Assembly: GCA_963769905.1 (NCBI GenBank)
Contig: CAVYNG010000002.1
Coordinates: forward strand, 372,001 to 436,000
DNA length: 64,000 nt
Origin: Bog-756 sp963769905
GTDB lineage: Bacteria > Actinomycetota > Acidimicrobiia > Acidimicrobiales > RAAP-2
Reading direction: 5' to 3'
In this document: piece by piece, positions 41,807 to 51,197 of the stretch
Position numbering within the stretch: position 1 is the first letter of the stretch
Layout: each line of letters opens with the position of its first letter
Position numbers and translations under genes: made by a program
Notes under the pieces: model-generated
What the model saw: only the letters and a program-made list of their open reading frames with translations
Told to the model about the DNA's origin: nothing
Databases searched by the model: none

Positions 41807-44535
41807 GGCTGCCGATCGGCCCACGGGTCGTCCGAACCGGGGTCGATGCCGTACTCGTGGATGGCCTGTGAGACCGCGGAGGCGGGCACCGCTCGGTCCT
41901 CGGCGAGGCCGGCGAGGACGGCCACCACGATGTGTGCGGCGTCGGTCTCGAAGAACCGGCGCAGCACGTCACGGGTGTCCGAACGGCCGAAACCGTCGGT
42001 CCCGAGCGAGACGAAACGGCGCGGGACCCAGCGTGCGACCTGGTCGGGCACCGCGCGCATGAAGTCGGTGACCGCCACGATCGGACCCTTGCTCTGCCCG
42101 AGGCACTCGGTCACGTACGGCGTGCGTGCCGGTCCTTCGGGATGGAGTCGGTTCCACCGTTCGGCCGACACCGCGTCGTCGCGCAGTGCCTTGTAGGAAG
42201 TGGCCGACCAGACCTCCGCGTCGACGCCCCATTTCTCTGCCAGCTCGCGCCGTGCCTGGAGGGCGGCCTGCCACGCCGTCCCCGAGAAGAGGAGCGTCGC
42301 CCGCCGCTGCGAGGATTCGCCGGCCACCTGATCGGCGGCCGGCAGATAGCGGTACAGCCCGCGCACGACTCCCTTTCGCACACGGTCGGCTTCGCCGGGT
42401 TCGCCGGGGAGTGCCGGCATCGGGTAGGTCTCGTTGTAGAGGGTGAGGTACCAGTATCGATCCTCGGGCGCCGGACCGGTCATCCGGCGGATCCCGTCCT
42501 CGACGACGATCGCGACTTCGTAGGCGAAGGCCGGGTCGTAGGCGGCGACACTCGGGATCGCGGATGCGAGCAGGAGGGAGTGCCCGTCCTGGTGCTGGAG
42601 CCCTTCGCCGTTCAAGGTGGTCCGCCCGGCCGTGCACCCGAGCAGGAACCCCCGCCCGCGGCTGTCACCGAGTGCCCAGAGGAGGTCGCCCGACCGCTGG
42701 AAGCCGAACATCGAGTAGACGAGGTAGCAGGGGATGAGGTGCTCGCCCCAGGTCGCGTAGGAGGTCGCGGCCGCGGTGAAGGCGGCGACGGCGCCCGCCT
42801 CGGTGATGCCCTCCTCGAGCACTTGTCCGGTCGCGCTCTCTGCGTAGTGGAGCGCGAGATCCGCGTCGACCGGCGTGTAGCGCTGCCCGTCGGGCGCGTA
42901 GATCTGCACTTCTGCGATGAGGGACTCGAGTCCGAAGGTGCGCGCCTCGTCTGCGACGATCGGGACGATGCGCGGGCCGATCGAGGGGTCGCGGACGAGG
43001 GACCGGAGGAGCCGGGAGAACGCCATCGTGGTGGAGGCGGCCTGTCTGCCCGACCCGGCCAGCAGGTCGGCAAACGTCGTGTCCGCCGGCGGGGCGAGGG
43101 CCGCGGCTCGGACCACCCTGCGCGGGAGCGGTCCGCCGAGAGCGCGCCGGCGTTCGGCGAGGTAACGGGCCGCCGGCTGGTCGGGAGCCGGGCGGTAGTA
43201 AGGAGGGAGATCGGCGTCGAGCGCGCTCTCGGCGATCTCCTCGTGGAGGAAGAGCCGGTCGCGGAGGGCGAGCAGCTGGGGCTTGGTCATTTTCTTGATC
43301 TGGTGGGTCGCGTTCCGGGCCTCGATCTCGGGCCCGAGCGTCCACCCCTTCACCGTCTTCGCCAGGATGGCGGTCGGAGCACCGGTGTGCTCGGTGGCCG
43401 CCTTGTACGCGGCGTAGAGCTTGCGGTAGTCGTGTCCGCCGCGTGGCAGCGACTGGAGCTCTTGGTCGGAGAGGTGCGCGACCAGCGACGAAAGGCGCGG
43501 ATCCGGCCCGAAGAAGTGTTCGCGGATGTAGGCACCCGACTCGGTCGCGTACTTCTGGAACTCGCCGTCGACGGTCGAGTTCATCTTGTTGAGCAGCACG
43601 CCGTCGACGTCCTTTGCCAACAGCTCGTCCCAGGTCCGGCCCCAGATGACCTTGATCACGTTCCAGCCCGCCCCCCGGAAGAGTGCCTCGAATTCCTGGA
43701 TGACCTTCCCGTTCCCGCGCACCGGCCCGTCGAGGCGCTGCAGGTTGCAGTTGACCACGAAGGTGAGGTTGTCGAGATGCTCGCGCCCGGCCACGCCGAG
43801 CGAGCCGAGGGATTCGGGCTCGTCGAGCTCCCCGTCGCCGACGAAGCACCACACCCGGCTCGCGGAGGTGTCGACCAGGCCGCGCGCGTGCAGGTAACGG
43901 CTCACGTGGGCCTGGGCGATCGCGTTGACCGGACCGAGCCCCATCGAGACGGTCGGGTACTCCCAGAACTCGGGCATGAGACGGGGATGTGGGTAGGACG
44001 AGAGCCCGTTCCCGCCCACTTCGAACCTGAAGTTGTCGAGCTGTTCCTCGGTGAGCCGACCCTCGACGAACGCGCGGGCGTAGATCCCGGGGGAGGCATG
44101 GCCTTGGAAGTAGACCTGGTCGCCTGGAGAACCGTCGTCCTTGCCGCGGAAGAAGTGGTTGAAGCCGACCTCGTAGAGGGCCGCCGAGCTCGCGTAGGTC
44201 GAAAGGTGGCCGCCGATCGCCTCGGAGCGGGCGTTGGCACGGACCACCATCACTGCCGCGTTCCAGCGGATGTACGCCCTGATCCGGCGCTCGAGGAACT
44301 CGTCCCCGGGGAACGCGGGCTCCTCGTCGGAGGCGATCGTGTTGACATACGGCGTCGAGACCGTGGCCGGAAAGTCGACGTGCTGCTGGCGGGCACGCTC
44401 GAGAAGTCGCATCAAGAGGTACCGCGCACGAGTGCGACCGCGGACGTCGACGATGTCGTCGAACGCGTCGAGCCACTCGGACGTCTCCACCGGGTCGAGG
44501 TCCGGAAGCTGGTGGCTCACACCGTCGAAGAGCAC
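41803..44535 (-). CDS. aceE: pyruvate dehydrogenase E1, homodimeric type
   Basis: 910 residues, the length of AceE in actinobacteria. WCFVGDGELDEPES is the thiamine diphosphate motif (GDG...N), GGHLSTYASSAALYEVGFNHFF and the RRIRAYIRWNAAVMV segment are family-specific. AceE decarboxylates pyruvate and acetylates the lipoyl group of E2; the E2 and Lpd genes are 3.5-6.6 kb away on the other strand. The GTG start (44535) has no clear Shine-Dalgarno. Confidence 0.95.
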   Translation of the reverse strand: MLFDGVSHQLPDLDPVETSEWLDAFDDIVDVRGRTRARYLLMRLLERARQQHVDFPATVSTPYVNTIASDEEPAFPGDEFLERRIRAYIRWNAAVMVVRANARSEAIGGHLSTYASSAALYEVGFNHFFRGKDDGSPGDQVYFQGHASPGIYARAFVEGRLTEEQLDNFRFEVGGNGLSSYPHPRLMPEFWEYPTVSMGLGPVNAIAQAHVSRYLHARGLVDTSASRVWCFVGDGELDEPESLGSLGVAGREHLDNLTFVVNCNLQRLDGPVRGNGKVIQEFEALFRGAGWNVIKVIWGRTWDELLAKDVDGVLLNKMNSTVDGEFQKYATESGAYIREHFFGPDPRLSSLVAHLSDQELQSLPRGGHDYRKLYAAYKAATEHTGAPTAILAKTVKGWTLGPEIEARNATHQIKKMTKPQLLALRDRLFLHEEIAESALDADLPPYYRPAPDQPAARYLAERRRALGGPLPRRVVRAAALAPPADTTFADLLAGSGRQAASTTMAFSRLLRSLVRDPSIGPRIVPIVADEARTFGLESLIAEVQIYAPDGQRYTPVDADLALHYAESATGQVLEEGITEAGAVAAFTAAATSYATWGEHLIPCYLVYSMFGFQRSGDLLWALGDSRGRGFLLGCTAGRTTLNGEGLQHQDGHSLLLASAIPSVAAYDPAFAYEVAIVVEDGIRRMTGPAPEDRYWYLTLYNETYPMPALPGEPGEADRVRKGVVRGLYRYLPAADQVAGESSQRRATLLFSGTAWQAALQARRELAEKWGVDAEVWSATSYKALRDDAVSAERWNRLHPEGPARTPYVTECLGQSKGPIVAVTDFMRAVPDQVARWVPRRFVSLGTDGFGRSDTRDVLRRFFETDAAHIVVAVLAGLAEDRAVPASAVSQAIHEYGIDPGSDDPWADRQP

Positions 44536-44633
44536 GAGTCCATGATCGCACCGGTCGCGCGTGGAGGACGCGCAGCCCTCCGGTCGGGAGCCGAGCGTGC
44601 GCGGCGATCGGCTCGAGCGGGCATGCTGTCCCG

Positions 44634-45089
44634 ATGGGAGGAGGCGGCGAGCGCGACCCGGCGACGACGGTCGTCTACACCGACGGCTCGTGCCTGGGGA
44701 ATCCCGGTCGCGGCGGCTGGGCCTGGGCGGTCGAGGGCGGCCCGACGGCGAGCGGCGGGGAGCCCCGCACGACCAATCAGCGGATGGAGCTCACCGCCGT
44801 CATCCGGGCACTGCGGGCCCTCTCCGGCCCGGTCCATGTGATGAGTGACTCGACCTACGTCGTCAATTGCTTCCGCCAGCGATGGTGGGAAGGGTGGCAG
44901 CGCCGCGGCTGGCGCAATGCCCAGGGGAAACCGGTGGCCAACCGGGACCTCTGGGAGGTGCTGCTGCCTCTCGCTCTCGACGGCGGCCGGTCGGTGAGCT
45001 TCGAGTGGGTGAAGGGTCATTCGGGGGACAAGATGAACGACCTGGTCGACCTCCTGGCGGTCGAGGCGGCGACCTCCCAGCCGGCCTGA
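44634..45089 (+). CDS. rnhA: ribonuclease HI
   Basis: 151 residues. D17 (TDGSC), E52 (RMELTA), D72 (SDSTY) and D135 (DKMNDLVD) with H128 (KGHSG) are the complete active site. It removes RNA from RNA-DNA hybrids. ATG 44634, 6 nt after CATGCT, a possible weak -10. Divergent from aceE. Confidence 0.93.
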   Translation: MGGGGERDPATTVVYTDGSCLGNPGRGGWAWAVEGGPTASGGEPRTTNQRMELTAVIRALRALSGPVHVMSDSTYVVNCFRQRWWEGWQRRGWRNAQGKPVANRDLWEVLLPLALDGGRSVSFEWVKGHSGDKMNDLVDLLAVEAATSQPA

Positions 45090-45109
45090 ACCGCGACAGG
45101 CAGCCGGGT

Positions 45110-45139
45110 TTGGGGTCGGACCTGGCGCTCTCCTAACCT
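45110..45139 (+). promoter_or_regulatory. promoter of the SDR at 45146, leaderless
   Basis: TTGGGG (45110-45115), 18-nt spacer, TAACCT (45134-45139), then 6 nt to ATG 45146. Confidence 0.6.
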
Positions 45140-45145
45140 GCTGCC

Positions 45146-45913
45146 ATGGAGATCAAGGGATGCTCGGCACTCATCACCGGCGGTGCGTCGGGACTCGGCG
45201 AGGCGACCGCCCGCCGGCTCGCGGGGGAAGGCGCGACGGTCACCGTCTTCGACCGGAACGAGGAGCGGGCCAAGCAGGTCGTAGCCGAAATCGGCGGTTC
45301 GGCGAACCTCGTCGGCGGTGACGTCACCGACCCCGGGGATTGCCAACGCGCCGTCGACCAGGCTGCCGGAGCCGGTCCGCTCCGCATCGCCGTCAACTGC
45401 GCGGGGACCGGTTGGGTGGGCCGGGTCATCAACCGCGACGGCTCGCCCCACGATCTCGAGCCGTTCCGGTTCATCCAGAACCTGAACGTGATCGGGACCT
45501 TCAACGTGATGACCAAGGCGGCATCGGTGATGTCGACCCTCGACCCACTCGCCTACGACGAGCGCGGGGTGATCGTCAACACCGCCTCGGTGGCCGCGTT
45601 CGACGGCCAGATCGGCCAGCTCGCCTACTCGGCGTCCAAAGGAGCGATCGTCGGAATGACCCTTCCGGCCGCTCGCGACCTTGCCGTGGTCGGAATACGG
45701 GTGCTCGCTATCGCGCCCGGTTTGTTCGACACGCCCTTGCTCGCGATGCTGCCCGACGATGCTCGCGATGCGTTGGGCGAATCGGTCAACTTCCCGAAGC
45801 GACTGGGCATCCCGGCCGAGTTCGGCGCACTCGTCGCGCACATCGCGACGAACGGCTATCTCAACGCGGAGGTCATCCGCCTCGACGGCGGGATCCGGAT
45901 GCCTCCGAAGTGA
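45146..45913 (+). CDS. SDR, 3-hydroxyacyl-CoA dehydrogenase type 2-like
   Basis: 255 residues. GGASGLGEATARRL, FDRNEER (NAD acid), NCAGTGWVGR, NTASVAAFDGQIGQLAYSAS with Y-x-x-x-K and IAPGLFDTPLL match the HSD10 / type II 3-hydroxyacyl-CoA dehydrogenase group in order and spacing. The long insert around DPLAYDERGVIVN is also typical. It would oxidise 3-hydroxyacyl-CoA in beta-oxidation. Confidence 0.88.
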   Translation: MEIKGCSALITGGASGLGEATARRLAGEGATVTVFDRNEERAKQVVAEIGGSANLVGGDVTDPGDCQRAVDQAAGAGPLRIAVNCAGTGWVGRVINRDGSPHDLEPFRFIQNLNVIGTFNVMTKAASVMSTLDPLAYDERGVIVNTASVAAFDGQIGQLAYSASKGAIVGMTLPAARDLAVVGIRVLAIAPGLFDTPLLAMLPDDARDALGESVNFPKRLGIPAEFGALVAHIATNGYLNAEVIRLDGGIRMPPK

Positions 45914-45982
45914 ACCGGAGGCCACCGGCGTAGCGGCGGACACGCTCCCGGCGAGGCCCGCGGTAGCGTCGCAGTCAGGACC

Positions 45983-46975
45983 ATGACGACCACCGCACCC
46001 GCCCGGGGGGATGGCCAGGCCCCCTCCGCAGACGCCATCATCCGCACCGTCGACCTGACCAAGGTGTACGCGGGCATGCACGTTCCCGCGGTGGACCACC
46101 TGAACCTCGAGGTCGCCGCCGGTGAGATCTTCGGGCTGCTCGGCCCGAACGGGGCGGGGAAGACGACCACCGCGGGCATGCTCACCACCCGGGTGGTCCC
46201 GACCTCGGGTCAGGCGTTCGTCGGCGGTGTCGACCTGATCGCCCATCCGGCTCTCGCCAAGCAGATCGTCGGGATCGTCAGTCAGCAGAACACGCTGGAC
46301 CGGCAGCTCACCGTCTGGGAGAACCTCTACTTCCACGGCCGACTCTTCGGAATCCCCGCCGCCGAGTCGCGGCGCGTCGCGACCGACCTGCTCGCCGAGT
46401 TCCAGTTGAAGGGATGGGCCGACGCGTCGGTGTACGCGCTCTCCGGCGGCATGGCCCAGCGGCTCATGGTCGCCCGGGCGATCTTCCACCGTCCGGCGGT
46501 GCTCTTCCTCGACGAGCCGACCGCGGGACTGGACCCACAGAGCCGCCTCGCGTTGTGGGAGATCCTCCGCGAGCTCAATGCCGACGGCCAGACGATCCTG
46601 CTCACGACCCACTACATGGAGGAGGCGGACCAGCTCTGCGGCCGGGTGGCGATCATGGACCAGGGGCACATCCTCGCCCTCGATGCACCGGCGGTCCTCA
46701 AGCGCGCGGTGGACGCCGACACCATCGTGACCGTGCTCGCAGACGGCGATTCCGACGAGCTGGCACGGGTGCTCACCGCGGCAGTGCAGGGCGTCACCCG
46801 CACCCGCGTCGTCGAGGGCGGCGCGGAGCTCCACGTGAAAGGGAAGGACCGATTGCTCCCGACCGTGGTCAGCGCAGCGGAGGGCGCGGGGCTACCGGTC
46901 GTCGACGTCTCGGTCTCCGAGCCGACGCTCGAGACGGTCTTCATCAACCTCACCGGCAGGGAGCTTCGCGAGTAA
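45983..46975 (+). CDS. ABC transporter ATP-binding protein (DrrA-like)
   Basis: 330 residues. Walker A GPNGAGKTT, LSGGMAQRLMVARAI signature, LFLDEPTAGLD Walker B and the H-loop in LLTTHYMEEADQLCGR are complete. The extended C-terminus (DTIVTVLADGDSDEL...) is that of the daunorubicin-resistance/Nod-type exporters. TAGCGT at 45964-45969 lies 13 nt before ATG 45983. It overlaps the permease start by 1 nt (TAATG). Confidence 0.92.
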   Translation: MTTTAPARGDGQAPSADAIIRTVDLTKVYAGMHVPAVDHLNLEVAAGEIFGLLGPNGAGKTTTAGMLTTRVVPTSGQAFVGGVDLIAHPALAKQIVGIVSQQNTLDRQLTVWENLYFHGRLFGIPAAESRRVATDLLAEFQLKGWADASVYALSGGMAQRLMVARAIFHRPAVLFLDEPTAGLDPQSRLALWEILRELNADGQTILLTTHYMEEADQLCGRVAIMDQGHILALDAPAVLKRAVDADTIVTVLADGDSDELARVLTAAVQGVTRTRVVEGGAELHVKGKDRLLPTVVSAAEGAGLPVVDVSVSEPTLETVFINLTGRELRE

Positions 46976-47856
46976 TGGCAGCCGTCGACGGCCGCCCGCG
47001 CACTCCGATGGTCGAGTCGAGCCCCGCACGCACCACCTTCGAGGCGAGCCGCACCGCGCTTTGGGCGCTCATCCTCCGCGACCTGGTGGTGCTCCGAAAG
47101 CACCTGGTCGAGTTCGTGATCCGGACGATCGTCCAGCCGTTCCTGCTCTGCTTCGTGTTCCTCTACGTCTTCCCCAAGATCGGCCAGGGCATCGGCGGCA
47201 CGAGCAACCCGGCAGCCGAGTCCGCCTTCGCCACGGTCCTCGTCCCCGGGGTCGTCGGGATCTCGATCCTCTTCCAAGGGGTGCAGTCGGTCGCGCTGAT
47301 CATGTCGCAGGAGTTCGGCTTCACCCGTGAGATCGAGGACCGGGTGCAGGCCCCCTGCCCGATCTGGCTGGTGGCGATGGCGAAGGTTCTCTCGGGAGCG
47401 GTCCAGGGCCTCATCTCGGCGATCATCGTCTTGCCGATCGCGTCGGTGGTCCATGCCAGGGGCGTCGAGGCCCACATCCACCTTCACTGGTGGGTCATCG
47501 TGACGCTGACGCCGCTCGCCTGCGTCGCGATGGCCTCGCTCGGATTGCTCCTCGGGACGAGCTTCGAGCCTCGCAACATCGGTCTCATGTTCGGCTTCAT
47601 CATCCTGCCGGTCACCTTCCTCGGCGGGACCTACTACCAGTGGACGCGGCTCGCGTCGGTCGAGCTCGGGACGGTCCACTGGCTCCAGATCCTCGTCCTG
47701 ATCAACCCGTTGATCTACGTGAACGAAGGAATGCGGGCCGCGCTCACCAACGCCCCTCACATGCACCTCTATGTCGTCTATCCGGTGCTCACGGGCTTCC
47801 TCGCGCTCTTCCTCGGCCTCGGACTCAGGAACTTCCGACGGCGGGTGCTCTCCTGA
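46975..47856 (+). CDS. ABC-2 type exporter permease
   Basis: 293 residues with six hydrophobic segments (first near 42-62). The segments EFGFTREIEDRVQAPCPIWLVAMAK and LGGTYYQW are ABC-2 permease features (shown in part). It pairs with the ATPase before it to export a lipid, drug or polysaccharide; the cargo is not evident. The start is fixed by the TAATG overlap. Confidence 0.9.
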   Translation: MAAVDGRPRTPMVESSPARTTFEASRTALWALILRDLVVLRKHLVEFVIRTIVQPFLLCFVFLYVFPKIGQGIGGTSNPAAESAFATVLVPGVVGISILFQGVQSVALIMSQEFGFTREIEDRVQAPCPIWLVAMAKVLSGAVQGLISAIIVLPIASVVHARGVEAHIHLHWWVIVTLTPLACVAMASLGLLLGTSFEPRNIGLMFGFIILPVTFLGGTYYQWTRLASVELGTVHWLQILVLINPLIYVNEGMRAALTNAPHMHLYVVYPVLTGFLALFLGLGLRNFRRRVLS

Positions 47857-48046
47857 CCGACGAGGGGGTCGGGGGCGACGAGGTCGGTGCCGGCTTTCGC
47901 AGAGGCGTCGACCGGCCCCTCGCCAACCCGGCGTCGGGAGTGCTCGACTGCGCGTCGCAGCGCGCGACGAACAGCACTCGAAGGGTGGCCGGAGGGTCGC
48001 CGACCGGTAGGCTTGCCGCGTTCCCGACACCCGACGCGACGATCCG

Positions 48047-49540
48047 ATGGAGGTGGTTCAGACGGCACCCGAGGTGGTAGCGCAGGCAGCACCGGGGGGG
48101 GTCGGAGGGGGAGCGAGCGGGTCGCAGACCTTCGACGTCGTCGTCGTGGGCGGCGGTCCGGGCGGGTACGCGGCAGCGCTGTACGGCGCCGCGGCAGGGC
48201 TGTCGATCGCCATCGTCGAGCGCGACAAGGTCGGTGGCACCTGCCTTCACCGAGGCTGCATCCCGGCGAAGGAGTTCCTCGAGACCGCGGCGGTCTACCG
48301 GACGGTGGCCGGCTCGGCCGAGTTCGGCATCCGATCGTCGGCCGATCCGAGCGGACCGGTGGTCGAGTTCGCGGTCAGCCAGAAGCGCAAGCAACAGGTG
48401 GTCGAACAGCTCTTCAACGGGCTCGCCGGCCTGCTCAAGGGCCGGGGAGTGGCCACCTTCGACGGGACCGGTTCACTCTTGCCGGGACGGCGTGTGCGGA
48501 TCAGCGGCGGTGACGGGTCGACGACGGAGATCGCAGGAACCCACGTGATCCTCGCGGCCGGCTCTGTGCCTCGCACCATCCCGGGCTTCGAGATCGACGG
48601 CAGGCTCGTCGTGACCTCCGACGAATTCCTCTCGCTGGAGGAGCTCCCCTCGACCGCGGCGATCATCGGCGGAGGTGTCATCGGCTGTGAGTTCGCCTCG
48701 TTGCTCTCCGACCTCGGCACAGGGGTGACCGTGTTCGAGGCGCTTCCCTCACTCCTCCACGGATGCGACGAGGACCTGGTGAGGGTGGTGGCGCGGTCGT
48801 TCCGCCGGCGGGGTATCGACGTGAAGGTCGGTGCTCGGCTCCAGGGTCACACCCCGCTGGCGTCGGGCCGTGGCACCGCCGTTTCCTACGGCGAGGGTGA
48901 ACAGCTCGAGGTCGACATGGTCGTCGTGTCGGTCGGGCGCCGTCCGCGGACCGATGGCCTCCTCGCCGAGGGCTCCGGTGTTGCGGTCGACGGCGCCGGA
49001 TTCGTCACCGTGGACGAAGGGATGCAGACCTCCGCGGAGAGGGTGTGGGCAGTCGGCGACCTGGTCGCGACGCCGCAACTCGCTCACGTCGGTTTCGCCG
49101 AGGCGATCGTCGCGATCAAGGGCATCCTCGGGGAGCCGGCCGTCCCGGTCGACTACGGGCGGGTGCCGTGGGCCATCTACTGCCACCCGGAGGTGGCCTA
49201 CGCCGGCATGACCGAGGAAGCCGCGCGAGAGGCCGGGTTCGACGTCGTCGTGAAGAAGGATCCGTTCGGGGGGAACAGTCGGGCGCGGATCATCGGCGAC
49301 ACCGAGGGGCTGGTCAAGATCGTCGCCGAACGAGACGGTGACGGAGGGGCCGGAAAGATCCTCGGCGTGCATCTGGTCGGTCCGTGGGTGACCGAGCTGC
49401 TCGGCGCGGGCTACCTCGCCGTCAACTGGGAGGCGACAGCGGAAGAGGTCGCGCACTTCCTCCAGCCACACCCGTCCCTCTCCGAGACGTTCGGCGAGAC
49501 GATGCTGGCACTGACCGGAAGGGGACTCCACCTTGCCTGA
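48047..49540 (+). CDS. lpd: dihydrolipoamide dehydrogenase (E3)
   Basis: 497 residues, FAD-linked disulfide reductase. GGGPGGYAAALYGA binds FAD, C66-LHRG-C71 is the redox disulfide, GGGVIGCEFASLL binds NAD, and HPSLSETFGE near the end holds the catalytic His-Glu pair. It has a 28-residue flexible N-terminal extension. TAGGCT at 48008-48013 may be the -10, giving a leader of roughly 25-30 nt. It is first in a unit with E2 and the lipoate fusion. Confidence 0.95.
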   Translation: MEVVQTAPEVVAQAAPGGVGGGASGSQTFDVVVVGGGPGGYAAALYGAAAGLSIAIVERDKVGGTCLHRGCIPAKEFLETAAVYRTVAGSAEFGIRSSADPSGPVVEFAVSQKRKQQVVEQLFNGLAGLLKGRGVATFDGTGSLLPGRRVRISGGDGSTTEIAGTHVILAAGSVPRTIPGFEIDGRLVVTSDEFLSLEELPSTAAIIGGGVIGCEFASLLSDLGTGVTVFEALPSLLHGCDEDLVRVVARSFRRRGIDVKVGARLQGHTPLASGRGTAVSYGEGEQLEVDMVVVSVGRRPRTDGLLAEGSGVAVDGAGFVTVDEGMQTSAERVWAVGDLVATPQLAHVGFAEAIVAIKGILGEPAVPVDYGRVPWAIYCHPEVAYAGMTEEAAREAGFDVVVKKDPFGGNSRARIIGDTEGLVKIVAERDGDGGAGKILGVHLVGPWVTELLGAGYLAVNWEATAEEVAHFLQPHPSLSETFGETMLALTGRGLHLA

Positions 49541-51161
49541 CGTGACGATGCCCCAGCTCGGCGAGACGGTCACCGAGGGAACCATCACCAAATGGTTCAA
49601 GGCGGTCGGCGACACGGTCGAGCGCGACGAACCGCTCTTCGAGGTGTCCACCGACAAGGTCGACTCCGAGGTCCCCTCCCCGGCGGCCGGCGTGCTGACG
49701 GCAATCCTCGTCGAGGAGGGCGACACGGTCGACGTCGGAGCCAAGCTCGCGGTGATCGGCGGGGAAGCGCCTGCGGAGGGAGACGGGTCGGCGAGCGCAG
49801 AAGCACCCGCGACGGAGCAGACACCGCCCCGCGCCGGGTCGGTCGAGGACGCGGTGGGTGCGCTTCCCGACGAGCCGGCTGTTCGTCCCGCTGGCGAGGC
49901 CGGTCGGCCTCCCGCCGCGCAGCCCCCGTCCCCTGCTCCCGCGCCGCCGCTCGCCGCGCCGGCACCGCCGCTCGCCGCGCCAGTTGTTTCTCCGCCTCCC
50001 GCCGCGCCAGTTGCTCCTCCAGCTCCCGCCGCGCAGACCCCGCCCCCTGCTCCCGCGCCGGCACCGCCGCCCGCCGCGCCGATGCACGCGTCGCCGAACA
50101 ACGGCCCGATGCCGACCTCGGCGAGCAACGTGCTCTCGCCCGTCGTCCGCAAGCTCCTCACCGAGAACGATCTCGACCCGAGTGCGGTCACTGGCACGGG
50201 CCTCGCGGGGCGGATAACCCGCAGCGACGTCGAGAGCGCCATTGCCGCGCGTCGGGCACCCGTTTCGGCACCTGCACCACCGCCCACCGCGCCCGCACAT
50301 ACCGCAGCAGCGGCACCCGCGACCGCACCGCCACCGTCGCCTGCCGCGGCCGAGCCCTCTCCGGTACCGAGCATCGTCGAGCGCACCCCGCCGGCTTTCG
50401 TCGGCCGCACCGACGTGAGCGAGGAACCGCCCGGACGTGGTGCCGTGGTGCGGGACGAGATCGTCCCGTTCACGAACATCCGTCGGCGCACTGCCGAGCA
50501 CATGACCCGCTCGAAGGCGACGTCAGCCCATACGTTGATGGTCCGCGAGATCGACTACGAGCGGGTCGAGCAGGTGCGGCGCGCCCACGGGGACCGGTTC
50601 AGGGAAGAAGAGGGCTTCGGGCTCAGCTATCTACCCTTTGCCGCCCGTGCGACGGTGGAAGCGCTGGCCGAGTTCCCACACCTCAATGCCTCGGTCGGTG
50701 ACGACGCGCTCATCGTCCACCACGGCGTCAACCTCGGCATCGCGGTCGACCTCGACAACCAGGGGCTCATCGTGCCGGTGGTGCACGGGGCGGAGGAGCT
50801 CAATCTGAAGGGCATGGCACGACGCATCCACGATCTCGCGGATCGAGCGCGGACCAAGCGGCTGAGTCTCGACGACATCAGCGGCGGGACGTTCTCCATC
50901 ACCAACGCCGGACCGTTCGGGACGCTTATCACCGGAGCGATCATCAACCAGCCACAGGTGGCGATTCTGTCGACCGACGGCGTCTCGAGACGACCGGTGG
51001 TCATCGAGCTGCCCGACGGGGGCGAGTCGATCGCGATCCACTCGGTCGGTCTGGTCGCGATGAACTTCGACCATCGAGCCGTGGACGGTGCCTACGTGGC
51101 CCGCTTCCTCGCACGAATGGCCGAGATCCTCGACGACCGCAACTGGGTCGGAGAGCTCTAG
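49533..51161 (+). CDS. 2-oxoacid dehydrogenase E2 (dihydrolipoyl acyltransferase)
   Basis: 542 residues. One lipoyl domain (1-76, lipoyl Lys42 in STDKVDSE), a long Pro/Ala linker (about 85-185), the peripheral-subunit-binding domain (about 192-232, VRKLLTENDLDPSAVTGTG), a second linker and the catalytic domain with FDHRAVDGAYV. It carries acyl groups from E1 to CoA. TTG 49533 overlaps the lpd stop by 8 nt and has AAGGGG upstream; GTG 49542 is less likely as it removes the domain's first strand. Pyruvate or 2-oxoglutarate use cannot be separated by eye. Confidence 0.92.
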   Translation: MPDVTMPQLGETVTEGTITKWFKAVGDTVERDEPLFEVSTDKVDSEVPSPAAGVLTAILVEEGDTVDVGAKLAVIGGEAPAEGDGSASAEAPATEQTPPRAGSVEDAVGALPDEPAVRPAGEAGRPPAAQPPSPAPAPPLAAPAPPLAAPVVSPPPAAPVAPPAPAAQTPPPAPAPAPPPAAPMHASPNNGPMPTSASNVLSPVVRKLLTENDLDPSAVTGTGLAGRITRSDVESAIAARRAPVSAPAPPPTAPAHTAAAAPATAPPPSPAAAEPSPVPSIVERTPPAFVGRTDVSEEPPGRGAVVRDEIVPFTNIRRRTAEHMTRSKATSAHTLMVREIDYERVEQVRRAHGDRFREEEGFGLSYLPFAARATVEALAEFPHLNASVGDDALIVHHGVNLGIAVDLDNQGLIVPVVHGAEELNLKGMARRIHDLADRARTKRLSLDDISGGTFSITNAGPFGTLITGAIINQPQVAILSTDGVSRRPVVIELPDGGESIAIHSVGLVAMNFDHRAVDGAYVARFLARMAEILDDRNWVGEL

Positions 51162-51197
51162 GCCCGCGTCGCCGAACGTGAGACGGGTGGAGGGATC

